From the NCBI GenBank assembly GCA_002842045.1, contig PHBX01000023.1, forward strand, positions 1 to 64,000: DNA of 64,000 nt, given 5' to 3'. The notes under the pieces are model-generated. The model was not told the origin of the DNA. It saw only the letters and a program-made list of their open reading frames with translations, and searched no databases. Position 1 is the first letter of the stretch. Each line of letters opens with the position of its first letter. This DNA comes from Chloroflexi bacterium HGW-Chloroflexi-3. Its GTDB lineage: Bacteria; Chloroflexota; Anaerolineae; Anaerolineales; Anaerolineaceae. A program made the position numbers and the translations under genes. Shown here piece after piece: positions 35,903 to 45,368 of this stretch.

Positions 35903-37300
35903 CTAAATATGGATCGTTTCACCCACTATGCCGTGCGCTGCTTCCATGATTATTTCACTCAACGTTGGATGAGCATGTACGTTCCGGGCAATTTCCTCAG
36001 CAGTCAATTCCATGCTTTGTGCCAGTGTTAATTCGGGCAGTAATTCTGATACTTCAGGGCCAATTAAATGAGCGCCTAAAATCTCTCCATATTTCACATC
36101 AGTAATAATCTTAATGAAACCTGCTGATTCACCCAATCCCAGCGATTTTCCATTGGCCTGGAACGGAAAACGCCCAACTTTGACTTCATATCCATCTTCC
36201 TTTGCCTGTGCTTCTGTCAGACCAAAAGAAGCTACCTGTGGGTGGCAATAAGTAGCCCGAGGCATCATTCTATAATCCAGTTTCACAGACTCCACACCGG
36301 CAATATTCTCTGCGCAAACAATTCCTTGAGCACTGGCAACATGAGCCAATAATAATTTACCAGTTACATCACCAATTGCCCAAATTCCGGAAACACTTGT
36401 TGCCATACGGTCGTCAATTTCGATAAATCCGCGTTTATCCAAATTAACACCAACTTCTTTCAAACCAATATCAGCCGTATTGGGTTTAAATCCAATCGCA
36501 ATCAGCGCTTGTTCAGCTTCCAGAATCTTTTCTGATCCGTCCTGAGAAACGGTTACTTTTACACCAGATTCCGTCGTTTCAACTTTTTCAACCCGATATC
36601 CTGTCAGGGATTTTATACCTGCCTTCTTGAATGCTTTTTCCAGTTCTGTGCCTATTTCTTCATCTTCCAAGGGAACCAAGCGAGGAAGCATTTCAACAAT
36701 TGTAACTTCGGTGCCATAACCATTCCAGATGGTAGCAAATTCAACGCCAATGGCACCAGCCCCAATAATAACAACCGATTGAGGTTGCTTTGTTTGTAAA
36801 ATAGCTTCCTTGTAAGTTAAGATTTTCTCTCCATCGATTTCCACACCAGGAATTTGTGAAGAATATGCGCCCGTGGCAACAATGATGTTCTTTGCTACAA
36901 CTTCCAGGGTGCCACCATCTTCGGTGGTAACACTGATTTTATTTTTAGCTGACAGACGCCCGGCACCCATAATGACATCAATATTGTTCTTCTTCATTAA
37001 GAAACCAACGCCTTTTGTCAACCGGTTTGAAACCTGACGACTACGTTTTACAGCAACTGAATAATCCAGTTTTAAGTTGTCAAATGAAAAACCAAATTCT
37101 TTTGCCCCATTTCGCAAGGTATAGGCAACATCAGCATTTTTCAATAAAGATTTCGATGGAATACATCCCACATTTAGACATACACCACCCATCCATTCTT
37201 TATCAATAATGGCTGTTTTCAACCCAAGTTGTGATGATCGGATGGCAGCAACATATCCACCCGGGCCAGCTCCTAATACTACAACATCGTATTCACTCAT
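35903..37300 (-). CDS. lpdA: Dihydrolipoyl dehydrogenase (E3)
   Basis: Flavoprotein that reoxidises dihydrolipoamide on E2 with NAD+. The 465-residue protein has the FAD site VVLGAGPGGYVAAIRSSQLG, the redox-active disulfide GGVCLNVGCIPSKSLL (about 39-54), the NAD site VVIIGAGAIGVEFATIW (about 175-191), the second FAD motif IWAIGDVTGKLLLAHVA, and the C-terminal active-site HAHPTLSE(I) with His-Glu (about 444-451). It is the last gene of an operon in the order E1alpha, E1beta, E2, E3. GAGGAG precedes the ATG. Confidence 0.98.
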   Translation of the reverse strand: MSEYDVVVLGAGPGGYVAAIRSSQLGLKTAIIDKEWMGGVCLNVGCIPSKSLLKNADVAYTLRNGAKEFGFSFDNLKLDYSVAVKRSRQVSNRLTKGVGFLMKKNNIDVIMGAGRLSAKNKISVTTEDGGTLEVVAKNIIVATGAYSSQIPGVEIDGEKILTYKEAILQTKQPQSVVIIGAGAIGVEFATIWNGYGTEVTIVEMLPRLVPLEDEEIGTELEKAFKKAGIKSLTGYRVEKVETTESGVKVTVSQDGSEKILEAEQALIAIGFKPNTADIGLKEVGVNLDKRGFIEIDDRMATSVSGIWAIGDVTGKLLLAHVASAQGIVCAENIAGVESVKLDYRMMPRATYCHPQVASFGLTEAQAKEDGYEVKVGRFPFQANGKSLGLGESAGFIKIITDVKYGEILGAHLIGPEVSELLPELTLAQSMELTAEEIARNVHAHPTLSEIIMEAAHGIVGETIHI

Positions 37301-37391
37301 ATTACTCCTCTACTCATCAGACAATTTTCTACACAATCAACATAAAATTATATCAATTACCTGCCCAATTTCAGAACAATCCTACGCATTT

Positions 37392-38729
37392 TTATTGCCA
37401 ATTTTCAAGAACTGAGACAATTTTTGCCAGGAAATTATCGGCTGTCGATCCATCCAAAATACGATGGTCAAATGTAAATGAAAGGTAAACTATTGGTCGA
37501 ATGGCAATCGCGTCATTAATGACCACCACCCGATTCTTGATGGCTCCTACACCCAATATGCCTGCCTGAGGTTGATTGATTACCGGGGTAGCAAATAATG
37601 AACCTGCTGTCCCATGATTGGTGATCGAAAATGTTCCATCAATAACATCATCCGGTTTTAGCTGATGGATTCTTGCACGATTAACAAGGTCTCCAATTAC
37701 CCTTGCCAATCCCGATATCGAATAGCCATCCGCATTTTTGATGACTGGAACGATTAAACCTTCTTCATCCAATGAAGTAGCCAGTCCAATATTGATTGCA
37801 TTTTTTACAAGGATACCATTCTCAATCCAGGAAGAATTGACCAAAGGATATGTTCTTAATGCCAGTGCTGTCGCAGAGACAAAATAAGATGAATAAGTCA
37901 ATCGTATTCCTTGTCTGGAAAAAAGTTCTTTATTGATCTTAAGATGATCACTCACCAGTTTCATATCCGCTTCCATTACAGTTGTCACATGCGGTGAAGT
38001 GTGTTTACTCATGACCATGTGATCTGCAATGGCTTTCCTCATTTTGGTTAATGGAACGATTTGATCCCCGGATGAAACCGGTGTTTGGACTTTTGTGGGT
38101 GCAACCTTTTCTTCTTTTTTTTCGACGGCGGGTTGCGTTGACTTGAATCGATCCGGGAACTGTAATTCTGTGGGTCTGAATAGATCACCTTCACCAGGAG
38201 TCTCCCAGGCAGCGGTTTCTGATTCAACTTCCGTATCGCCAGATTTTTCAATAAATTGAAGGACATCTTTTTTTGTGATCCGATTGTTGTTACCCGTTCC
38301 TTGGATCAAAGACAGATCGATATTATGTTCACGAGCCAGTCTCGCCACAACCGGTGATATAAAACCCAGGTCCCGGTCTCGTCCGACATCTCGCGTCGAA
38401 GCGATCGCTACGGATTTGGACTGTATGGGTTGGGTCGTTTCACTGGAAACCTCCTCCACGCTATTACCAACATCAGAAGGAACTTTTTCTTCAGGAACAC
38501 CAATCCACCCAAGAATTGTTCCTGCTTTGACAGTGGTGCCTTCTTCAACCAGTATCTTCAGCACAGTACCCGATGCTGGACTGGGAATCTCTGTATTTAC
38601 CTTGGCAGATTCAACTTCCATTAATGCATCAAATTCTTCAACACGATCTCCTTCTTTAACCAGCCACTTGATAAGTGTACCTTCAACAACTGATTCTCCT
38701 AATTGAGGCATTATTACTTTTTCCGGCAT
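37392..38729 (-). CDS. Dihydrolipoamide acyltransferase, E2 component
   Basis: E2 core of a 2-oxoacid dehydrogenase complex, 445 residues. One N-terminal lipoyl domain (residues 1-78) carries the lipoylated Lys43 in MEVESAKVNTEI. A linker, a peripheral subunit-binding domain (FISPVVARLAREHNIDLSLI, about 118-155), a second linker with KKEEK, and the acetyltransferase domain (about 215-445) follow. The catalytic segment is FTFDHRILDGSTADNF near the C terminus. The linked E1alpha resembles branched-chain enzymes, so isobutyryl or similar acyl groups are as likely as acetyl. AGGAGG precedes the ATG. It lies 12 bases after E1beta. Confidence 0.95.
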   Translation of the reverse strand: MPEKVIMPQLGESVVEGTLIKWLVKEGDRVEEFDALMEVESAKVNTEIPSPASGTVLKILVEEGTTVKAGTILGWIGVPEEKVPSDVGNSVEEVSSETTQPIQSKSVAIASTRDVGRDRDLGFISPVVARLAREHNIDLSLIQGTGNNNRITKKDVLQFIEKSGDTEVESETAAWETPGEGDLFRPTELQFPDRFKSTQPAVEKKEEKVAPTKVQTPVSSGDQIVPLTKMRKAIADHMVMSKHTSPHVTTVMEADMKLVSDHLKINKELFSRQGIRLTYSSYFVSATALALRTYPLVNSSWIENGILVKNAINIGLATSLDEEGLIVPVIKNADGYSISGLARVIGDLVNRARIHQLKPDDVIDGTFSITNHGTAGSLFATPVINQPQAGILGVGAIKNRVVVINDAIAIRPIVYLSFTFDHRILDGSTADNFLAKIVSVLENWQ

Positions 38730-38741
38730 GCTTACCTCCTT

Positions 38742-39725
38742 TTAGTAACGGGCCAGTTCAAGCGCCGATTTGAAAATTTTCTCTGGATTTACCATAAACC
38801 ATTCCTGCATTGGATGGCTGAATGGCACAGCTGGTACATCCGGACCAGCTAAGCGACGAATAGGCGCGTCCAGGTCATTGAATCCATGCTCAGCAATAAT
38901 CGCAGAAATTTCTCCACCGTAGCCACCTGTCAGGTTGTCCTCATGAACGATCAAAGCCTTTCCTGTCTTTTTGACCGACTCGAGAATTGTGTTGCGATCA
39001 ACCGGATATAGGGTTCGTAAATCTATCACTTCAGCCGAATAACCTTCCTGTTCCAACTGTTCCGCTGCCTGCAGTGCATAATAATGCATCATTCCATAGG
39101 CAAAAATTGTCAAATCCTCACCAAACCGTGAAACTCTGGCTGGTCCAATTGGCACTACATACTCCTCATCTGGAACTTCACCTTTGATCAGTCGATAACC
39201 TTTTTTGGGTTCCAAAAAAATAACAGGGTTCGGATCCCGGACAGCTGATTTTAATAATCCCTTTGCATCATAGGGACTTGAGGGAATGACAACCTTTAAT
39301 CCCGGAACATGTGCAAAGAAAGCTTCTACACTTTGTGAATGGTACAAACCTCCCCCAATTCCACCCCCATAAGGAGCACGAATGACCATCGGCACTGTCC
39401 AGGTTGCATTTGAGCGATAGGTCATCTTTGCAGCTTCACTGATAATTTGATTGAACGCGGGAAAAATGAAATCAGCAAATTGTATTTCACAGATCGGTTT
39501 CATCCCATATAAAGCTGCTCCAATTCCTACACCAACAATGGATAATTCTGCTAAAGGAGAATCAATTACACGATCCGCCCCAAATTTTTCAAATAACCCC
39601 ACTGTAGCCCTGAAAACACCCCCTCGTTGCCCAACATCTTCCCCAACAATGAAGACATTTTCATCTCGGGCTAATTCTTCATCCATTGCGTCACGGATGG
39701 CTTCCACCATTGATTTTTCAGACAT
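38742..39725 (-). CDS. 2-oxoacid dehydrogenase E1 component, beta subunit
   Basis: The 327-residue transketolase-like beta subunit begins MSEKSMVEAIRDAMDEELAR and has FIVGEDVGQRGGVFRAT, ADRVIDSPLAELSIVGVGIG (cofactor-binding region), QFADFIFPAFNQIISEAAKM and the C-terminal domain VIDLRTLYPVDRNTI...HEDNLTGGYGGEI. The frame runs 20 codons further upstream inside the E1alpha gene, but the ATG at 39725 gives the family N terminus and has GAGGTG just before it. That start overlaps the E1alpha stop by 8 nt, so coupled translation gives equal subunits. Substrate could be pyruvate or a branched-chain 2-oxoacid. Confidence 0.95.
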   Translation of the reverse strand: MSEKSMVEAIRDAMDEELARDENVFIVGEDVGQRGGVFRATVGLFEKFGADRVIDSPLAELSIVGVGIGAALYGMKPICEIQFADFIFPAFNQIISEAAKMTYRSNATWTVPMVIRAPYGGGIGGGLYHSQSVEAFFAHVPGLKVVIPSSPYDAKGLLKSAVRDPNPVIFLEPKKGYRLIKGEVPDEEYVVPIGPARVSRFGEDLTIFAYGMMHYYALQAAEQLEQEGYSAEVIDLRTLYPVDRNTILESVKKTGKALIVHEDNLTGGYGGEISAIIAEHGFNDLDAPIRRLAGPDVPAVPFSHPMQEWFMVNPEKIFKSALELARY

Positions 39726-40701
39726 TGGGCACCTCTTCAGCATACACCGGGTAAGCAGCTTCTTGTGCGGTAGGATAGGGAGCATCTTCAGCTAACTTCA
39801 CAGCATCTGTAACCATTTGTTTTGCTTTTTTATCCAAACCTTCCAAATCTTTTTCAGTGTAAATTCCCTCATCCATCAATCTTTTTTGGGTCAATAACAA
39901 TGGATCAAATTTTTTATTTTCTTCAACTTCTTCTCGTGAGCGGTATGTACGATCGTCATCATCTGATGAATGTGGTGTTATTCGATACATTTTCGCTTCC
40001 ACCAATGCTGGTCCTTTTCCATTTCGGGCGGCATCTGCTAACTCTGCAATGATTTTATAAACTGCAAAAACATCAGTTCCGTCAATCATTTGACCTGGAA
40101 GTCCAAGTCCACAGGCCTTATCTGCTGCACTCTTGACTGCCATCTGCATTTCCGGTGGGACAGAGATTGCATATTGGTTATTCTGCACCAAAAATATCAC
40201 CGGTAATTGGTGCACTGCCGCCCAATTGACAGCTTCATACCATTCCCCTTGCGAAGTGGATCCCTCGCCAATGGTTGTCAAAACTACTTTCTTTTCTTTC
40301 TTGATCTTTATAGCCAGACCAATACCTGCTGCGTGAACTGCCTGTGTAGCAACAGGCGCGGAATGGCTGACAGCATTAACCCTTCTTAATCCAAAATGAC
40401 TGGGCATCTGCCTTGATCCTGAGCTTGGTTCCCCAGCCTTGCCCATCAGACTTAACATGAATTCTTCGGGGGTTAATCCTAAACTTACCATCAATGCCAG
40501 ATCACGATAATATGGGGTCACCCAATCGTGTCCACGTTTTAATGCAAAAGCTGCTCCTACCTGCGCTGCCTCATGTCCGATGCCGGAAATATGAAAAGCA
40601 ATTTTTCCTTGCCGATGTAATACCCAGGCACGTTCATCCAGGCGACGTGAAAGCAACATCATCCAGTACATTTCCTTTTTTAATTCACTGGACAATTCCA
40701 T
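39718..40701 (-). CDS. 2-oxoacid dehydrogenase E1 component, alpha subunit
   Basis: Thiamine-diphosphate-binding subunit, 327 residues. The TPP motif runs from GEGSTSQGEWYEAVNWAAVH (about 145-164) to FLVQNNQYAISVP. The phosphorylation-loop region ITPHSSDDDDRTYRSREEVE is present. QNNQYAISVP and the GIGHEAAQVGAAFALKRGHD segment are closer to branched-chain 2-oxoacid dehydrogenase E1alpha than to the long PDH-type E1, but pyruvate remains possible. First gene of a four-gene operon. GGAGGAG precedes the ATG, and palindromes at 40793-40824 lie upstream. Confidence 0.94.
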   Translation of the reverse strand: MELSSELKKEMYWMMLLSRRLDERAWVLHRQGKIAFHISGIGHEAAQVGAAFALKRGHDWVTPYYRDLALMVSLGLTPEEFMLSLMGKAGEPSSGSRQMPSHFGLRRVNAVSHSAPVATQAVHAAGIGLAIKIKKEKKVVLTTIGEGSTSQGEWYEAVNWAAVHQLPVIFLVQNNQYAISVPPEMQMAVKSAADKACGLGLPGQMIDGTDVFAVYKIIAELADAARNGKGPALVEAKMYRITPHSSDDDDRTYRSREEVEENKKFDPLLLTQKRLMDEGIYTEKDLEGLDKKAKQMVTDAVKLAEDAPYPTAQEAAYPVYAEEVPNV

Positions 40702-40792
40702 TCATTCTCCTCCAGTTGTAGATTAATCTGGTTTGTGAAAATCCCAAACCAGTAATAACTAATTTAACATTAAGTGTATCAAAATCCCACCC

Positions 40793-40824
40793 AGGTTTCA
40801 AACCTTACCATTTACACGTGTAAA
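40793..40824 (-). promoter_or_regulatory. Two palindromes upstream of the 2-oxoacid dehydrogenase operon
   Basis: AGGTTTCAAACCT (40793-40805) and TTTACACGTGTAAA (40811-40824) are both perfect palindromes, about 92-124 bases upstream of the E1alpha ATG and just outside the fprA-like stop. A possible -35 (TTGATA, minus 40782-40777) lies next to them. A third dyad, CTGGTTTG...CAAACCAG, lies in the leader near 40729-40753. Binding of a regulator is inferred from symmetry and position. Confidence 0.4.
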
Positions 40825-40836
40825 AAAATGAATGGA

Positions 40837-42195
40837 TTAATTGGTTTGGTTGATGGTGATGCGATTATGTTCAATAATTGACAACATTTCTTCGTTTGAG
40901 GCAAACTTAAAGTGCTCAAGACCTCTTTCAGCTGCAATTTTATTTTCCACAACGAGTAGACTATTCAAATCAAATTTATCGACAGTTCTTTTATTCCTGC
41001 TTCGAATAAAGCTTTCGATCTTTTCAATATTACCGCTGGAAGAATTCTCGAGCGTTTGTAAATACATTTCAATGGCTTGTACTGCATTAACACCATCTTT
41101 TCGGGCATTTCCTACCAAACCATCACTTGCTTTTCTAGCCCAACCGGCTAAAAATACATCCTCAATTATTTTTAAAGAAATCGGATCAAAGCTTTCATAC
41201 GAAATTCCATTGATTGGAAAACGTGGTTTTAGGTTCTTTACAAATTCGTTGCGATCAAAAGGAAGACCGAAATTCGGATCAATCGCATCCCCGATGGCGA
41301 ATATAACTGTATCAACTTCCATCATTGATTTTCGACCTGTTCCCCTGGCTTTGATGGATCCATTCTCATTAATGAGCGTAGTTTCTTCAATTTCTAACCC
41401 TACTATCTCATGATTTTCATTTCCCATCATACCAACAGGTGAAGCTAAAAATTTGATTCTGAAAACGGAGTCTGAATTCGTTTCCTCCGCATTTGGAAAT
41501 GCCTCGCGAATGAATTTGACCGATTCATAAGGATCCTGTCCCAAAGAATTCATCAGTGGAGTGACACGATCAATTTCTGCAAGATAATCATCCATATCAA
41601 GATTTTTTACAATATATTCGAGTTCCTTACGGGTAAATTTAACTTCAGCAGGTCCGCGACGTGCAATTGCTGTAACCTCTTCAACATCTTTTTCCGTAAT
41701 AAGATAACGGGCAATATCCATCATTACATTACCAACCCCAATGATAGCTACCTTTTTTCCTATTTTGAAATCATGTGAACTGAAAGGAGGAAGTTGATTG
41801 AAGTGGTATACGATATCTTTGGCGTGGTAGCATCCAATTAAATCCTCCCCAGGGATACCCAACCATTTTGTTCCCTGTGCACCTGTGGTCACCAGAATTG
41901 CATCAAATCCAAGGTTTCGTAAATCATTTAAGGAAATCTCAGATTTTTCTCCCACAACAAGATTTCCAAAATAAGAAACATTCTCATTGGCGATAATTGA
42001 GTAAAACTGCTTCCTCAAGCCTTCTTTTATTTTATGTTTTGTGGGATAAATTCCATATTCTGCCAGTCCACCAGGTTTAATATCCCTATTTAATAGAGTC
42101 ACTTTGTGATCGTTGCTGGCCAATTCTTTTGCTGCAAAAATTCCTGCAGGACCTGCTCCAATAACCGCAATACAACGTGATGTATTAATATTCAT
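40837..42195 (-). CDS. FAD-dependent oxidoreductase (ferredoxin-NADP reductase/adrenodoxin reductase-like)
   Basis: The 452-residue protein has an FAD-binding motif at the N terminus (IAVIGAGPAGIFAAKELASN), PGGLAEYGIYPTKHKIKEGL, an NADP site in VAIIGVGNVMMDIARYLI (about 148-165), ARRGPAEVKFTRKELE and FLAGWARKASDGLVGNARKD. This order matches FprA and adrenodoxin reductase, which pass electrons between NADPH and ferredoxin. Two-domain GltD-like enzymes are related, but no N-terminal Cys cluster is present. The C-terminal 80 residues are less conserved. It stands alone, with AAGGAT before the ATG, and is divergent from the M16 peptidase pair. Confidence 0.85.
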   Translation of the reverse strand: MNINTSRCIAVIGAGPAGIFAAKELASNDHKVTLLNRDIKPGGLAEYGIYPTKHKIKEGLRKQFYSIIANENVSYFGNLVVGEKSEISLNDLRNLGFDAILVTTGAQGTKWLGIPGEDLIGCYHAKDIVYHFNQLPPFSSHDFKIGKKVAIIGVGNVMMDIARYLITEKDVEEVTAIARRGPAEVKFTRKELEYIVKNLDMDDYLAEIDRVTPLMNSLGQDPYESVKFIREAFPNAEETNSDSVFRIKFLASPVGMMGNENHEIVGLEIEETTLINENGSIKARGTGRKSMMEVDTVIFAIGDAIDPNFGLPFDRNEFVKNLKPRFPINGISYESFDPISLKIIEDVFLAGWARKASDGLVGNARKDGVNAVQAIEMYLQTLENSSSGNIEKIESFIRSRNKRTVDKFDLNSLLVVENKIAAERGLEHFKFASNEEMLSIIEHNRITINQTN

Positions 42196-42387
42196 ATAGA
42201 ATAATCCTTAAGGTTCAATAATAAAATCAACTATTTATATAATTATAATCGGATATTCAATCAAATATTGATTTTTTATTTATTAAAGGTTGTGCTATAT
42301 TTTTTGAAAGGCAATGTAATCGTTTTATTCAGATGATTAGATAAAATTAAATTGACGTCCTTACATTCGCACAGCTAAAGGTTGATA

Positions 42388-43683
42388 ATGGATAGCCCAA
42401 CTAAAATAAGGCTCGAAAATGGATTATCGGTTCTATTAAAAGAGATTCACTCTGCACCTATTATCAGTCTTTGGACGTGGTACAGGGTCGGGTCGCGATC
42501 TGAAAAACCTGGATTCACGGGCATATCTCACTGGGTTGAACACATGCAATTTAAAGGAACGGAGAAGTACCCTGCAACCGTTATGGACAGATTGATAGCC
42601 CGTGAAGGTGGTGTTTGGAATGCATTCACCCATGTGGATTGGACAACCTATTTTGAATCAATGCCTGCCAACAAAATTGATTTAGCGATAGATTTGGAAG
42701 CTGATCGAATGGTGAACAGCTTATTCAGTCCATCTGATGTTGAATCAGAAAGAACAGTCATCATTTCCGAGAAAGAAGGCAAAGATAATGAGCCATTTCT
42801 CAGACTGAATAATGCTGTCAACGAAGCTGCATTTTTATCTCACCCTTATCGAAATGAGGTAATTGGAAGCCTGGAGGATTTACGACGAATTCAAAGAGAT
42901 GACCTCTACCATCACTATCGAAAATACTACCAACCGGCCAACGCGATTATCTCGATAGCAGGCGATTTCAATACTTCAGAAATGATCGAAAAAATCCAAA
43001 ATAAATTTATGCATATTTCATCTGAATTTCTTCCTGATCCAGAAATTCAACCAGAGCATGAAATACAGAAGAAAAAAGAAATTCTTTTATCCGGCCCGGG
43101 TGATACCATATTTATTCAAATAGCATATCGATCTCCCAGCGCTAATGATCCTGATTTTTTTGGCTTTACGATATTGGATAGTTTGTTATCGGGTCCAGCC
43201 AGCTTGAACATGTTTGGAGGAGGAGGAACATCAAACAGAACCAGTCGATTATACAAAAAAATCGTTGACAAGAGATTAGCCGTAAGCCTGGCAGGCGGGC
43301 TTCAGGCAACCTTAGACCCACACTTGTACGATCTATCCATCTCGCTACACCAGGGACAAGATCCTGAAATTGTCATCAAAACGATCGATCAGGAGATTGA
43401 AAGATTGACCGAAAAAAGAATCCTGAGATCGGAAATTCAAAGGGCTGTAAAACAAGCTCGGGCTATGTTTGCTTACGGATTGGAAAATATCACCAATCAA
43501 GCATTTTGGCTTGGATATTCGGAAAGTTTTGCTGAATATGATTGGTACTCAAGTTATTTGGATCGGCTGAATGAGATAAAACCACAAGATATACAAAGGG
43601 TTGCTGAAAAATATCTCCATCCGGAAAAGCGAGTTATTGGAATCTATCATCCTGATTATTCTGAAAGTAAGCAATCATTATGA
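42388..43683 (+). CDS. M16-family zinc peptidase, catalytic subunit
   Basis: Pitrilysin-type metallopeptidase of 431 residues. The inverted zinc motif HxxEH is present as SHWVEHMQFKGT (about 49-60), with the third ligand Glu likely in LNNAVNEAAFLSHPYRNE. FGGGGTSNRTSRLYKKIVDK matches the C-terminal M16 domain. The next gene encodes a similar protein without the zinc motif, a pairing known for heterodimeric M16B enzymes. The open frame includes a TTG two codons earlier; the ATG at 42388 has AAAGG six bases upstream. No signal peptide is seen. Confidence 0.92.
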   Translation: MDSPTKIRLENGLSVLLKEIHSAPIISLWTWYRVGSRSEKPGFTGISHWVEHMQFKGTEKYPATVMDRLIAREGGVWNAFTHVDWTTYFESMPANKIDLAIDLEADRMVNSLFSPSDVESERTVIISEKEGKDNEPFLRLNNAVNEAAFLSHPYRNEVIGSLEDLRRIQRDDLYHHYRKYYQPANAIISIAGDFNTSEMIEKIQNKFMHISSEFLPDPEIQPEHEIQKKKEILLSGPGDTIFIQIAYRSPSANDPDFFGFTILDSLLSGPASLNMFGGGGTSNRTSRLYKKIVDKRLAVSLAGGLQATLDPHLYDLSISLHQGQDPEIVIKTIDQEIERLTEKRILRSEIQRAVKQARAMFAYGLENITNQAFWLGYSESFAEYDWYSSYLDRLNEIKPQDIQRVAEKYLHPEKRVIGIYHPDYSESKQSL

Positions 43684-44957
43684 CCTATCAAAATTTGTGG
43701 AACCATTTACCAGGCGAAGATACCATCAATCGTGTTGTGTTACCTAATGGTATAATTTTATTAACAAAATCCGATTTTAATAGTCCCTCAATTGTAATCA
43801 GCGGTTATTTGAATTCTGGTTCAATTCATGATCCGAAAGAAAAGCTTGGGCTTAGTCTTTTTACTTCCTATGCACTCATGCGCGGATCTGTATTCCATCG
43901 CCATAGAAGAATATACAATGATTTAGAAACGGCTGGTGCAACGCTTGGATTCAGTAGCAGTATTCAATCCACCAGTTTTGGTGGGAAATCATTGGTTGAA
44001 GATTTACCATTATTGCTGAAGACATTATCCGAAGCAATGCGTTGGCCAATCTTTCCACCAATCCAATTAAAAATCCTATTATCTCAAATCATCACAGGAT
44101 TACAGTTACGTGAACAAGATACCGGTGAACGTGCTTCATTAAAATTTGACGAGGTACTTTTTCCCAACCATCCCTACGGACGCTCTGAAGAAGGATCGAT
44201 AGAAACATTAAGAAGAATAAAAAGATCGGATCTGGTTAAATTTCATCAACAATTTTATGGACCTTTTGGAATGGTCATCACAATTGTAGGCGCTATCGAA
44301 CACCAAAAAGCGGTTGATCTTGTACACCGTACTTTAGGGGATTGGGAAAACCCGATCTGGGTGCCACCACCAACGATACCTGAGGTTACTAATAAGAAGT
44401 TTTCTTATCGTGAAAAAATATCCATACCTGGTAAATTTCAAACTGATATTATTATGGGCAGTTATGGTCCCCAAAGAACATCGAAAGAATTCCTGATAGC
44501 TTCATTAGGGAATAACATTCTTGGTCAATTTGGAATGATGGGAAGAATTGGTGAAGCTGTAAGAGAAAAATCTGGACTTGCATATTACGCTTCCACGGCA
44601 TTAAATGCCTGGCAAAGTGCAGGTACCTGGGAGATTACTGCCGGTGTAAATCCCAATAACATTGAAAAAACAATTGAGATCATTCAGGATGAAGTATTCC
44701 GTTTTGTGAGCGAACCTGTCTCTGATCAGGAATTAGCTGATTCTAAATCAAATTTGATCGGATTGATTCCTCTTTCCATTGAGTCAAATGCAGGGGTAGC
44801 AAATGCAATTATCCGGATGGAAAGATACAAATTAGGACTTAATTATTTACGGGAATATCCTGACATGATATCGGGTATTACCAAAGAACAAATTCTTCAG
44901 GTATCTCAAAAATATCTTGATCCAAAACATTTAGTTATTATCAGTGCAGGAACTTGA
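43680..44957 (+). CDS. M16-family peptidase-like protein, non-catalytic subunit
   Basis: The 425-residue partner of the preceding gene, overlapping it by 4 nt (ATGA). It has the M16 fold signature REKSGLAYYASTALNAWQSA near residue 300 and LETAGATLGFSSSIQST, but the HxxEH zinc motif is absent: the corresponding segment reads GLSLFTSYALMRGS. This agrees with a regulatory or substrate-binding subunit in a heterodimer. Downstream, acpS begins 8 bases after the stop. Confidence 0.9.
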   Translation: MTYQNLWNHLPGEDTINRVVLPNGIILLTKSDFNSPSIVISGYLNSGSIHDPKEKLGLSLFTSYALMRGSVFHRHRRIYNDLETAGATLGFSSSIQSTSFGGKSLVEDLPLLLKTLSEAMRWPIFPPIQLKILLSQIITGLQLREQDTGERASLKFDEVLFPNHPYGRSEEGSIETLRRIKRSDLVKFHQQFYGPFGMVITIVGAIEHQKAVDLVHRTLGDWENPIWVPPPTIPEVTNKKFSYREKISIPGKFQTDIIMGSYGPQRTSKEFLIASLGNNILGQFGMMGRIGEAVREKSGLAYYASTALNAWQSAGTWEITAGVNPNNIEKTIEIIQDEVFRFVSEPVSDQELADSKSNLIGLIPLSIESNAGVANAIIRMERYKLGLNYLREYPDMISGITKEQILQVSQKYLDPKHLVIISAGT

Positions 44958-44964
44958 GATTCGT

Positions 44965-45324
44965 ATGCTAAGAAATGGTGTTGATATTATTGAAATTGAG
45001 CGTTTAGAGAAAATTCGCCCAGGAATCAGAGCACGTTTTATAAACCGTGTTTATACAGAAACTGAGAAGGAAATTTGTGGTAATAATTACGCCTGTTTGG
45101 CAGGTCGATTTGCAGCCAAAGAGGCTGTATCAAAAGTCCTTGGAACTGGTATAGGTGAAATAAGATGGAAGGACATCGAAATATTACGGGTAGAAGAAGG
45201 GCAACCCATCATTAAGTTGCACGCTAATGCCAAATTGAAAGAAATAGAGTTAGGAATTCATCATTGGGCAATCAGTATTTCACATGGTAGAACTTTGGCC
45301 ATTGCATTTGTCATTGCTCAATAA
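44965..45324 (+). CDS. acpS: Holo-[acyl-carrier-protein] synthase
   Basis: Transfers 4'-phosphopantetheine from coenzyme A to acyl carrier protein. The 119-residue protein has NGVDIIEIERLEKI with the metal-binding Asp, FAAKEAVSKVLGTG with the catalytic Glu, and a C-terminal SISHGRTLAIAFVI. The frame reaches back to a GTG at 44944 inside the M16 gene, but the ATG at 44965 gives the usual N terminus (MLRNGVDI), with TTGAG before it. It is likely transcribed with the M16 pair. Confidence 0.94.
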   Translation: MLRNGVDIIEIERLEKIRPGIRARFINRVYTETEKEICGNNYACLAGRFAAKEAVSKVLGTGIGEIRWKDIEILRVEEGQPIIKLHANAKLKEIELGIHHWAISISHGRTLAIAFVIAQ

Positions 45325-45368
45325 TTTTAAGAATATTAAAGTACGGTTACAGGTAAAATTCATTAACA

